Below are positions 1-9,330 of a stretch of 64,000 bases of DNA, piece after piece. Source of the DNA: Prostheceraeus crozeri. Its lineage: Eukaryota; Platyhelminthes; Polycladida; Euryleptidae. The stretch covers positions 310,001 to 374,000 of the forward strand of contig CAJQUW010004470.1 in the NCBI GenBank assembly GCA_907163375.1. Direction: 5' to 3'. The position numbers and the translations under genes are program-made. The notes below the pieces were generated by a model. That model was not told the origin of the DNA. It searched no databases and saw nothing but the letters and a program-made list of their open reading frames with translations. Each line of letters begins with the position of its first letter. Within the stretch, counting starts at the first letter, position 1.

Positions 1-228
1 GCATCCATATAATCCGTGATGTTATGAATACTAATTGGTCAATAGAACTGATGGTTTACTAATGCCGTATAAAAATAGAAGTTAGAGTGAACATGTATTG
101 AGAGCTTGGCTTATCAAAACATTTCGATATAATTCGATTACGTGAATAAATAATATGCTATACTAGGGACTTCTTCTCCACATTGGATGAAAGAACATCT
201 TGATATTTGAATAATTTAGACTTATAGT

Positions 229-2142
229 CTAGCTAGGTTCAGTGAGGGTCATTGCACATAGGCCTACCTGTCCGCGATAAGTGGTCTTATCAAATGAGTA
301 AATGAACTCAACGAAATCGTTCATGTTTAGATCAGGAGACTTCACTTCTTCGTGTTGCAACTGCTTTTCTCCTTGCGCGATTATCCTTTTCTCCGAACAC
401 AAGGACGTTCTAGAAGCTTGTATACCACCATCATGCGTGAGGCTAAAGTGATGCAATGCTCGCAAATCAGGTATTGGATGACTGTCTAATTTCCAGAAAC
501 AGTTCAAAAACTCCTCATTTTGTCGGACTTCAGTCGCTGGCAAGAACATCATCATAATACCGGGTCTCAAAGATTTGCACAGTTCGTAAAACGCAACGGC
601 ATTGTTGACTATATGTTGTCGCGTCTTTACTTTTCTCCAAACGTCGGATTTCATCGATCCCCCCCACGACGTCGACAAGACCTTTGCCGTGGGAGGAAGC
701 GAAAAATGTCCAAGACTTGATCCTCGGATGCTTGAAGAAATCGAAGCAACGGATGGTGTTGATGCTATATTGATTTTTGAACTGAGCAGTGCAGCCATCT
801 GAAAAAAATCATTATTTGGTCAATACTTGGGTCAATTGCTTTTGCTAATTGACAGAAGGCACGTATGAAGACCATGCTGGCGATGCGATCGTGATTTTTG
901 TCATCAGACACAATGGCTAACTGTCGCACATTGTCACCAGGTGGATAAAGTGCTCCAGTAAAAATTGTCACTTGCTCATAACACCAATGTGCGCTCTGTA
1001 TCTCATCCTGACTAGTGCACTTGTAGTTTTCAGCAAAATCAACTTGTAGTATCGCCTCACCTTCAGGAATCCGGGACCTCAGAGTTTGAAAATAATGCTG
1101 CTTGGTTACGCTTGACAAAGCTGTGTACGCGGTATTGAGGAAATGTTTCTTTAATTTTGTGACAGTCGGATACAGACTGTCGTTATGGTTGGCTGCAGTA
1201 TGCCCTGATTATGCTCCCATGTTCGGAAACTGACCGGCAACTCCATAAATTCGTCGTCATTCATTTTTGTCAATGCTTCGTTCAGCGCATCGTCGCAAGT
1301 AACACATTCAGCGTCTAAATAATCATTCCTGCATTGTGTGTTTAAGAGAAGTTCCTTGCCGGTTGGTGGAATGTCAGGAACAACCTTGCTTACGCTGTGT
1401 AACAGGGCATCCATGTTCATATGATGGGGACAAACGCATACAGAATGTGGGGTTTCGCCTTCAGGGCGTACATTTGGGTGGCGAAGCTGATAGAAGCGCG
1501 TGCGACCGACACCCTCTGGAAATCTCTCTTTGTAGAGAGGAAAGGCTTCCTTGATCGACATGACCATGTGGTATAATTGAAGTCTCTGCTTAACACCATT
1601 GATGGAAAATACTCGGTTGTCTCGTATTCCTGGAGCAGGACGACTAACATCACTAGACAGGTAAAACGATTGAACATTTGCTTCTGTCTTGCAATAGTGA
1701 TTATGACCGTAGATAGAGGTTTGTCGTCCTCATCTGTCAATGCATCAGTCAAGCTTGTGACGACTGCTTTTCTTTTAGTCGGTGATGACGGAAGAGACCT
1801 CTTGACTCTCGCGATTGCTTTTCCTAGTCCTTGGCGTGACCGAAATCCTAATGACTTCGCACCTTTAGATGTCCTTTCTAATTTCTCACTTGCCATCTTC
1901 CTTTCTTTCCATCTTCTTTTCCTTTCTCTGGCGTCTTGCCTCTGCTTTCGAGCTTCCTGTCTTCCTTCACGCGTACCAGAGTTCATCCTTATCTTCGCTT
2001 CAGCTCGTCGTTTCTTTTCTTTCTCGCCTCTCAATTTTGCCTTTTCCTCCCATCCTGTGCTCGCTACCCGTCTAGCCCAGTAAGCACGTTGGTTTCTTGC
2101 CTTGCGTGCCTTTTCATCTTCTATTTTCTTCTTCGGTTTCAT
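229..2142 (-). pseudogene. DFAENY/HGKG-type protein, probably transposon-derived, broken by frameshifts
   Basis: It reads leftward from an ATG at 2140-2142 that directly follows TTTTCAG (2143-2149), so this ATG may open an internal exon. The first ~150 residues are very rich in Lys, Arg and Glu and look coiled-coil-like. Then come, in order, SIKEAFPLYKERFP and VCVCPHH (about 1560-1420), VDFAENY and QDEIQSAHW (about 1045-995), SDGCTAQFKN (about 800-770) and ASSHGKG (about 690-670). I recognise this order as a widespread uncharacterised invertebrate protein family; the spaced acidic residues resemble a DDE-type nuclease, which is inference. The reading frame changes near 1690, near 1190, at an A7 run (802-808) and at a C7 run (659-665), so no single ORF spans it. 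Each frame continues the family motifs, so the gene is recent or the breaks are consensus errors. Function in the cell is unknown. Confidence 0.6.
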
Positions 2143-2149
2143 CTGAAAA

Positions 2150-4400
2150 TAACATTATGCAACTGCTTCTGTGCATTATGATCGATTACTTCATGTAATT
2201 TACTGTACTGAAAATCACATGAATCACAGACTTTAAACTACCAATATGTTATGCAAATCAAAATGAAATATCAATTTATGTGAATAAATACATTTGGTAG
2301 AAAGCAGCTCCCGAAGACGATGGCATTGTAAATAAGCTTTTGGAACAATGAAAACGTCGTAAATCTAATTATAATGGAAAAAAATAAAAACAACATTCAA
2401 CCGGTTTCAATTGAAGCCACATACAAACTCTTGACTTCAATTGAGGCCGGCTGAATGTTGGTTTGATTTCGATAATTTTCGCTATTCTTTATTTGAGAAG
2501 ACGTTTTCCTATTTCCAAGAGTGAATAAATACCAAAATTAGATAGGGGTTTCGACAAATAATTGAATTTCATACTACAACAGTACCCGGTTAACATATTT
2601 CAAGGGACACGAAAAATTGGTACATTATCTCCGATGCACGTTGTATCGGACGCGAACATAATATCAAAAGTTTTCGCCTTTGAAGCGGTAAGTATACGTT
2701 ATCAGCGAGAGTATATACGCAATAAGCGAGTCCGTTATAGCGGGGTTCTAGGTGTACTGTATTACCACTTTCATTAGACTCACCTTGAAACATCCAGTTG
2801 CAGAATGATCGAGTTTTTGCACTTTTCTGGCACGGTTAGTGATGTTTGGTAAGTGATTCAACTCATTGGACACCAAACAGCTTGATCTGGCGCTTCCAGG
2901 ACTTTCATTGGCTCATATCACAGCAAATAGAATCCAAGCTGGGAAAACCTGACGTGCTAAGAATACATTTGTAGCTGTAGCGATTGAATGAGTCATTCAA
3001 TCAGTGTCAGAAGCTTCAGTTGCTCCTTGTGCGCTGGTCGACCGGGTGCATGGATGAATTTATCGGTATAGGCATATGTGCGTATATGCCTCATGTATTC
3101 AATATCTCCTGTTAGGTGTAGAATGCAGAGGCCTTTATACACAAAAATATGACATTCATTGACTTATGGAAATATATGGGCGTGAAAACGTGATAAATCC
3201 CGGTACTTGGAACATGACTGATCAACCCAAGAACGTGACTGACCGCTTGTACAGATACAGGTTTTGAATAAATGTGATTTTATTACACTATCATGGTATC
3301 ATGGGGGGACTTATTAATGAAATGTAATTGTATTATATAATGCCTCTTACTTTGCTAGAGGCATTGACTTAAAGTACTTTTCGGTCAGTCACGTTCCTTG
3401 GCCAATTGTGAAATTTCCATCTATTGAGTATAGATTTTAGAAGTCTTACTTGATGCTTTTCATCAACTATCTAGTATCAAACGAAAGATCTTATCATACT
3501 TTTCATACATACAGAAAACCAGAACGCTTCGCGTTTCCTATCTTATTAAAAAGACATCAATAAAAATGACATTGAATTACTACAAATATTATCGTTCGTC
3601 CTTTCATAAACACACATTTTCGAAGGACTCTGAACCGCAATCTACAATTGATATCAGGTTATCATTAATATTTCTAAGAATACCTTGGTTTTATCAAGTA
3701 AATGGCACTAGTTTCGACTCTATAGATCTAACTTGAAAATTTCATACCCAGTTAACACTTTCTGCGGATTGGCCCTTATGCATTTATCATAAAATCAAAA
3801 ATTTATTATAAAAATTTCAAGCTTACAATATTTATCAATATGAGAAGTGCACTGTTGTTTTCTGACGCACAGAACTTGATTTTGGATTACGCGATGATCA
3901 ATGTTGATTCGAACAATAAACCCATCCTTTCCACGATAGTCTACATAGGCTAGACAGACATCTGCTGACTGACAGGATGAGTGAGTCAGCAATCAGCATA
4001 CACGACGATCATAGCGATTGAATGGAGTTCACCTTGATTAACTTATGGTCACCGCTTCTATAAAAATAAATGGAAATTTAGGACTAAAATTAGGATGCGT
4101 CCTATACACAGGCACACAGTTTTTCCATCGTTTTTAGAGTCAAATATCCACTGCGTCCGATACATGGTATCGTCCTATACGCGGGTATTTACGGTGTGGC
4201 CAAAACCACCAGTTGATATGCTAGAAAACAAAAGCACCCAATGTCTTGCGGATGTACTTTGAGTATTTAATCTTATAGTGGGCCAAATTTAGTGCTAATT
4301 TAATGTATCAAAAATACACAAAAATATGCTACTGAGGAGTGCAGTGTCAAAAGTTAAGTATTTCAGAAGGTAGAGTGAAATTTCGAGAGGGGGAGGGACG
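2150..4400. other. Non-coding stretch, no gene seen
   Basis: AT-rich DNA with only short chance ORFs on both strands. It holds the 2391-2460 inverted repeat and a small hairpin, AGGCATAT (3070-3077) with ATATGCCT (3084-3091). A GTAAGT at 2689 resembles a splice donor but I could not pair it with a convincing exon. Confidence 0.6.
2391..2460. repeat. Inverted repeat, 26-bp arms
   Basis: The left arm (2391-2416) and right arm (2435-2460) are reverse complements except at three positions, all of which would be G-U pairs in one RNA strand. The loop is 18 bases. It could be a decayed palindromic MITE or a foldback RNA. Confidence 0.7.
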
Positions 4401-4417
4401 AAAAGCACCTTACCCCC

Positions 4418-4620
4418 AGTGAAGGGGCCCCATTAAGATCGCGAGGGGCCTTTTGAGATTGTTAAGTCCCTTTAGAGACTGCAAAGGGCCCTTTAAGATC
4501 GTGAGGGCGTCCGTTTGAAATTGTGAACGGCAACTGTTTCAGTCTTTGAAGAGCTCTTTTTAGATAGGCCTATGAATAGACCTCTTGAGATTGTAAAGGG
4601 CCTATGGGGTTGAGACCGGC
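4418..4620. repeat. Degenerate tandem repeat, unit about 21-28 bp
   Basis: Imperfect units built on AAGGGCCCTTTNAGATTGTG run head to tail, with purine/pyrimidine blocks such as GGGGCC and TTTGAGATTG recurring. A shorter relative lies at 6402-6485. Both are close to blocks of CCAAAAACCC (4652-4671 and 6322-6345), so the two may be parts of one dispersed repeat family. Confidence 0.55.
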
Positions 4621-4869
4621 ACCCTTCAAGACAAGAGCATGTGGCAGGGTTGGCAAAAACCCAAAAACCCAATTGTGTTTTTGTGAATTTTTTGACCCCG
4701 AGGTCCGATACTTCAGAAAACGCAAGTGTTTAAAAGGAGTTGACATTCCATGTTTTGCTACGATGTTAGATAATGAGTTATTTTTATCAATATAACAATG
4801 CGTGCATTCAATTGTCATGATTGTTGCTATTGTAGTTATTAATATTATCATCATTATTATTAATATTAT

Positions 4870-5636
4870 CACTATAAAGAGGCAGGCCTACATTATAAAT
4901 CGACCTTTCAATTTGAGAATTTATGACCCCGATATTCAGGGAAGCGTAGGAGATATTGTAAAGAGGGCATTCTGTAGATTTATTTAGATATGAGGTTAGG
5001 TAATGAGTTAAAATTATTGTATCATCATGCATGTAATTATTCATATTAATGTTTATTAAAAGGAGGGCCTGATTATTTATCATACACATCGCTCGACATT
5101 CCATCTATTTCGCGTAAATGTTGTGCAACGTAGCTACATGTTGCTTAACTGCTGTTATGTGCTCATTGCGTCATATAATATATTGCCTACATGTCATGTA
5201 CATGAGTAGAAAGTAAAAAGATAAGATTATTTTGTTGAAAAACAATGGTTTCTAAAAAACAAAACGAAAACAAGAAACTCTTATTCCCATTCGTCTCGAC
5301 TGATTATATGTGAGAGAAATCAGAGGAACCATGTTATTTTACGTTTCAGTTTCAAAACATTATTTGATTGAATTAATTCTAACCGATGTGAGATGTCTCA
5401 CTGTTCATATTTTCCATCTTAAGTCGGTTAAAGGGTGTATGAATTGATCAATAATCCGATTTTGAATTCCTTTTTGTTGACGTCGATTGACAATGAAAAT
5501 CAAAAGAAAGTTCTAAAAACGTACCTTAAATTCGCATTCGAAGTATGACTTAATTTTCATGGCTAGATGCATGAATTAGCCCTAACATAAAAGTTGCCCC
5601 TGACTTCTCACACGCTTAAATTACAGGTTAAAACGT
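4870..5636. other. Non-coding stretch, no gene seen
   Basis: AT-rich, with an imperfect ATT/ATC microsatellite just before it (about 4836-4872). The ORFs on both strands are low-complexity (Ile/Asn-rich) and are not credible genes. Confidence 0.6.
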
Positions 5637-5940
5637 TCACAAAATCACAATAAAAGGCATCCGGTAAGTAGAATTACCAGTCATCAATCGAGTCAAAATC
5701 GAATTATCGCTCTTGTCGAGGCTTCTATATACTTTGACCAATTTCTGCACCTTAGAGTTTGACAGTCTGTTTCGCAGTTTAGTATGTACAATAGAGTACG
5801 CTGAGAAAATGCGTTTGATTCCTGCAGAGGAACACGGAGCGATTTGGAGTGCCTCCATCAGTTTTCCAAATCCGGCTGGAATTCGGTCCAATCTGCTGCC
5901 ATAAGCATTTATTTGCTTCCAGAAGCGGAGCGGTCCCAAA
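5637..5940 (-). pseudogene. hAT transposase C-terminal dimerisation fragment
   Basis: About 100 residues without an ATG start. The segment around residues 27-70 reads LQIAPCSSAGIKRIFSAYS followed by TKLRNRLSNSKVQKLV. This matches the hAT C-terminal dimerisation signature (small residues, SSA, R-x-FS, then a stretch like TKxRNRL), which helps the transposase assemble. No BED finger, DDE core or terminal repeats are visible nearby, so it is a truncated relic. It stands alone in AT-rich non-coding DNA. The family match is fairly clear; assignment to a hAT subgroup is not possible. Confidence 0.65.
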
Positions 5941-7250
5941 TGAAAATGTCAAGTCAATGATGATTCTGGCTTAGTATTTCTGATTCTTTAAACCAAAGCC
6001 TCGTGACACTTTTTCTCACGCAGTGTGCGGTCCGATCGCCTGGTCCCCTGGAATATCCTACATTGCGAAGCAGAAACGTATTAGGTTGCCGCCCTTACTG
6101 GTACATAGTTTATTTCAGTGATCCATACTTTATTTCATGTGTATGAGAAAACTACTGTTCATCAAATACACCAACCAATGCATTTTCTCACATTATAATA
6201 TCATTATTAATCAATAACCAGTGACATTTGAGCAATCTGTTGGCAAAATAATATACCTCAAAATTAGTGTCGAGAAATCCACAGAAATCTAGTTCCGTCA
6301 TGGACCAAAAATCCCAAACAAGCCAAAAACCCAAAAACCCCAAAAATCAGATTACCCAGTGGGTTTTTGACTCTGATGTGGGTTTTTGAACAAACCCTGG
6401 TGGGCCCTTCTTAGATTATGTAGGGCTCTTTCAAATTGAGAACGGGGCTATGCAGATTGTTAGAGGACTTTACAGACCCTGTAATTTTTAAGGGTGATCA
6501 AATTCAAAGCAGATGCTTTCTAAAAATCCGCTTGACTCTTGAGCGGAAGATTCTTCTACAAGGAAGTCAGTGATATTTTCGTCAATCCTAAGAAATTGGA
6601 CGAAGCACAAGTAATCAAGGCTTTGAAATAAATGAATTTATGTGGGAATGCTTGACGAAAAAGTTGTAATAAGTTATTATCGAGTCTATTATGAATTGAG
6701 TCCTTGAATTCTTGAAATGAACTGATTGCTTTGATGCTCTCCAAAATATGTCTTTCAAGAAGAGTCTGCCAGAAAAACATGAAAGAAAAATCTACCAAAA
6801 TGTTTCGGGAACACATGGGAGTGACGAAAGGATATTTGGTACGATCACTTGTTGCAAAAGCATCTAAATTTCGGCGTAGACACCAACGAAAATTGAAATC
6901 TCGCAAACAACTGCAGAAGAGATAAGGATTTCTTTTCTTGTCAATTTTGCGTTTACTTATGCCATGGCGGCTCAATTTTTATCAAACAGCTGTCATGATC
7001 TTGTTTGAAAGCCAAAAGTTGTTCTTAGATGTCATTGTTTTTTACTATGTTTGCAGTAACAGAGATGAAAGGTTTGATTTGAATCATTGCCGTAGCTACA
7101 AATACTGATGAAGTTTCTTCAGGCTGAACTGCAAGCGTTTATGACTTCTTAGCTGACATCAGTACAGTAATTCAGCAACTCACTCCACAGACCATCGGTA
7201 GGTCGATGTGCTTAGAAATCCGACAGCTCACCTTCGTGCATGAAGTGCAA
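5941..7250. other. Non-coding stretch with CCAAAAACCC / GGGTTTTTG blocks
   Basis: At 6322-6345 there is a CCAAAAACCC array and at 6361-6388 its complement GGGTTTTTG occurs twice. A decayed copy of the 4418 repeat follows (6402-6485). A 139-codon ORF (6556-6975, -) has a 64-codon ORF opposite it and no recognisable domain, so it is not called. Confidence 0.5.
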
Positions 7251-7303
7251 ATAGTAGCCAAGAAAACCAAAACGTCGTTTTTCTAATTAAAAGCGCTTAG
7301 ATC

Positions 7304-7332
7304 TTTCGACCGGCACTGCCGGCCATCATCAG
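7304..7332 (-). ncRNA. Hammerhead-ribozyme-like motif (left PLE copy)
   Basis: On the minus strand CTGATGA (7332-7326) is followed by a 7-bp GC-rich stem with an AGT loop and then GAAA (7307-7304). That is the order of the conserved hammerhead core: CUGAUGA, stem II, GAAA. PLEs are known to carry hammerhead motifs. The stem III and stem I partners are weak here, so activity is uncertain. Confidence 0.5.
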
Positions 7333-7514
7333 AGGAACTGACTGTAGAACCAGCCACAGATGACAGTTCACATTACACAATTAGATTCTATGACTCCGCT
7401 GCTGTGAAAAACATAAGACACAAAGATAAAAATGCCTAAGTAAGAACACTACTGATTACAAGTGAAAAGTAACACCATAAAATACGAAAATTAGGTGAAA
7501 GAAGAAAAGTCAAG

Positions 7515-7871
7515 TCAACACAAGCAGTGCCAAGATTCACTGAGGGCATGCTTCACTTTGTTCTGCGAATCCATCTTCTTGGTCCAGAACGCCTCCTTTA
7601 CCACTCGCTTACTCCAAACACTCTCTCTGTCTAGCACTTCAGCTTTCTCCACGTTGATTCGATGACCAGTCAACGCCACATGCTTAGCCAGCTCGGACCG
7701 GTCCACGTCGAGTTCTCGTATCGCGCGAGCATGCTCCTTGCCTCTCACCTCTTTGGTTCTGGCTGTTTCACCCACATAACTCCACGAGCATCCGTCCTGG
7801 CATGTGATCCCATACACTACGCCCAACTGAGTAGCCGGGGCAGGTCTCTTCCTCACCAGCAGGGATCGAAG
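7515..7871 (-). CDS. GIY-YIG endonuclease domain of a Penelope-like element (5'-truncated copy)
   Basis: About 115 residues, open from the arm edge to a TGA at 7515. The start VVYGITCQDGC and, a little later, YVGETARTKEVRGKEHARAI form the GIY-YIG nuclease core: Tyr-Gly-Ile, Tyr-Val-Gly, a catalytic Arg and the EH pair. A conserved Cys doublet precedes it. In PLEs this domain nicks target DNA for target-primed reverse transcription. No reverse transcriptase is attached, so the fragment is non-autonomous. It is nearly identical to the copy at 7873-8385 on the other strand, differing for example at Val/Ala before VYGITC. Confidence 0.75.
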   Translation of the reverse strand, partial: LRSLLVRKRPAPATQLGVVYGITCQDGCSWSYVGETARTKEVRGKEHARAIRELDVDRSELAKHVALTGHRINVEKAEVLDRESVWSKRVVKEAFWTKKMDSQNKVKHALSESWHCLC

Positions 7872-7872
7872 G

Positions 7873-8385
7873 AGCTGGTGGAGACCCCGGACGAAGGAGG
7901 AGAGAAATGATGCTGAGGAAGAAGATAGGATACGATGCTCAATCCCTTACGTCGGAAAGGATTCAAGCAAGTTGGCCTCTGTCCTTCGAGAGGTGAATGT
8001 CGAGGTGTCGATGAAGCCTAGGACAACACTTCGATCCCTGCTGGTGAGGAAGAGACCTGCCCCGGCTACTCAGTTGGGCGCAGTGTATGGGATCACATGC
8101 CAGGACGGATGCTCGTGGAGTTATGTGGGTGAAACAGCCAGAACCAAAGAGGTGAGAGGCAAGGAGCATGCTCGCGCGATACGAGAACTCGACGTGGACC
8201 GGTCCGAGCTGGCTAAGCATGTGGCGTTGACTGGTCATCGAATCAACGTGGAGAAAGCTGAAGTGCTAGACAGAGAGAGTGTTTGGAGTAAGCGAGTGGT
8301 AAAGGAGGCGTTCTGGACCAAGAAGATGGATTCGCAGAACAAAGTGAAGCATGCCCTCAGTGAATCTTGGCACTGCTTGTGTTGA
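7873..8385 (+). CDS. GIY-YIG endonuclease domain of a Penelope-like element (longer copy)
   Basis: The frame is open from at least 7873 and ends at a TGA at 8385. Before the nuclease it has SIPYVGKDSSKLASVLREVN, a segment typical of the PLE linker between reverse transcriptase and endonuclease, then KPRTTLRSLL. The GIY-YIG core follows (VYGITC, YVGET, the R..EH residues) and the C-terminus ends SWHCLC. There is no ATG near the 5' edge, as expected for a 5'-truncated retroelement copy. The endonuclease reads intact, so this copy is young relative to most elements in the window. Downstream lie the 3' untranslated region and the hammerhead-like motif. Confidence 0.8.
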   Translation, partial: SWWRPRTKEERNDAEEEDRIRCSIPYVGKDSSKLASVLREVNVEVSMKPRTTLRSLLVRKRPAPATQLGAVYGITCQDGCSWSYVGETARTKEVRGKEHARAIRELDVDRSELAKHVALTGHRINVEKAEVLDRESVWSKRVVKEAFWTKKMDSQNKVKHALSESWHCLC

Positions 8386-8567
8386 CTTGACTTTTCTTCT
8401 TTCACCTAATTTTCGTATTTTATGGTGTTACTTTTCACTTGTAATCAGTAGTGTTCTTACTTAGGCATTTTTATCTTTGTGTCTTATGTTTTTCACAGCA
8501 GCGGAGTCATAGAATCTAATTGTGTAATGTGAACTGTCATCTGTGGCTGGTTCTACAGTCAGTTCCT

Positions 8568-8596
8568 CTGATGATGGCCGGCAGTGCCGGTCGAAC
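8568..8596 (+). ncRNA. Hammerhead-ribozyme-like motif (right PLE copy)
   Basis: CTGATGA (8568-8574), then GGCCGGC-AGT-GCCGGTC stem-loop (8576-8592), then GAAC (8593-8596). The left copy has GAAA at the same place, so one core position has changed and this copy is expected to be less active or inactive. Confidence 0.45.
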
Positions 8597-8649
8597 GATC
8601 TAAGCGCTTTTAATTAGAAAAACGACGTTTTGGTTTTCTTGACTACTAT

Positions 8650-9197
8650 CAGCCTTACTGGGATTCCGCCTCAAATTACAATGAATAACCCAGGCTCACT
8701 ATTTGCAACAATGAAGTGCAAACATGAATTAGCTATTTGCATTGGTGTTTGATAATTTCAAATTTTAGAAACGAGCTCTACAGAATGAGATTTGAACAGC
8801 ATATATTTAATTAATTGTAGATGTTTGTACTTCGGATGACGATTTGTTTACATGTGAGTTACTGAATCTTTTCAGGTATACTACACTGATGACGGCTAAA
8901 AATCCAGAAACATTAGTATTTCCCGTAATGGATTGTATCAAATGTTGCTCTCATCTCATTTCAGATTAAATAGTATATAAAATTGCATGACTTCTGTAAT
9001 GTGTAATATTTGGGCACAATATACATGTAGAACTCCGTTTTCTCGCATTGATCAAATGCGATAGTTTTTAGTCGTCGATTTATTGTGTGACATTGATCCA
9101 AAATTATTTTGTCTATATAACGTGGCGGATTCTCAGTGGTCATTTCAAAGTTGTTGATGCAACAGCCATTAACGGCTTAATGATTAATTTCTGTAAG
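8650..9197. other. Non-coding stretch, no gene seen
   Basis: AT-rich DNA between the PLE pair and the 3' end of the LINE. Only chance ORFs of about 60 codons. Confidence 0.6.
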
Positions 9198-9222
9198 TTA
9201 AGTAAGTAAGTAAGTAAGCGTT
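9198..9222 (-). repeat. (TTAC)n tail of LINE A
   Basis: About five tandem AAGT/TTAC units in plus-strand DNA, at the 3' border of the LINE and just past AATAAA on its coding strand. Such microsatellite tails mark the 3' ends of several LINE clades. Confidence 0.7.
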
Positions 9223-9330
9223 TATTCAAAAACTATTGGAAATCAAACGTTACAAGGTGAATAACACAATGAAGAAAAAGTAATAATTTGCAAACACAGG
9301 AAAATTACAACGACAGCTGCTGATCTAATT

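Larger units (their letters stand above)
7251..8649. mobile_element. Inverted pair of Penelope-like element 3' ends
   Basis: Arms 7251-7871 and 8029-8649 (621 bp each) are reverse complements with a constant coordinate sum of 15900, so there is no indel between them; only scattered substitutions are seen. Each arm carries a GIY-YIG endonuclease ORF and, downstream, a hammerhead-like motif; the two ORFs diverge from the centre. The 157-bp spacer belongs to the right copy, whose ORF runs through it. Inverted, 5'-truncated partial copies are a known insertion form of Penelope-like elements. Confidence 0.8.

Noticed and set aside
1577-2083. 168-codon plus-strand ORF rich in Ser, Leu and Phe
   Set aside because: It is the mirror of the Lys/Arg/Glu-rich N-terminus of the minus-strand DFAENY-family gene.
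2562-2777. Possible exon ending at GTAAGT (2689)
   Set aside because: No acceptor of matching quality and no domain in the upstream frame.
4652-4671. Telomere-like CCAAAAACCC array
   Set aside because: Irregular units and only two short blocks; not a TTAGGG or other known animal telomere repeat.
6556-6975. 139-codon ORF on the minus strand, with a Lys/Arg-rich 64-codon ORF opposite
   Set aside because: No recognisable domain on either strand, no splice or repeat context, and opposed ORFs of this size occur by chance in this sequence.
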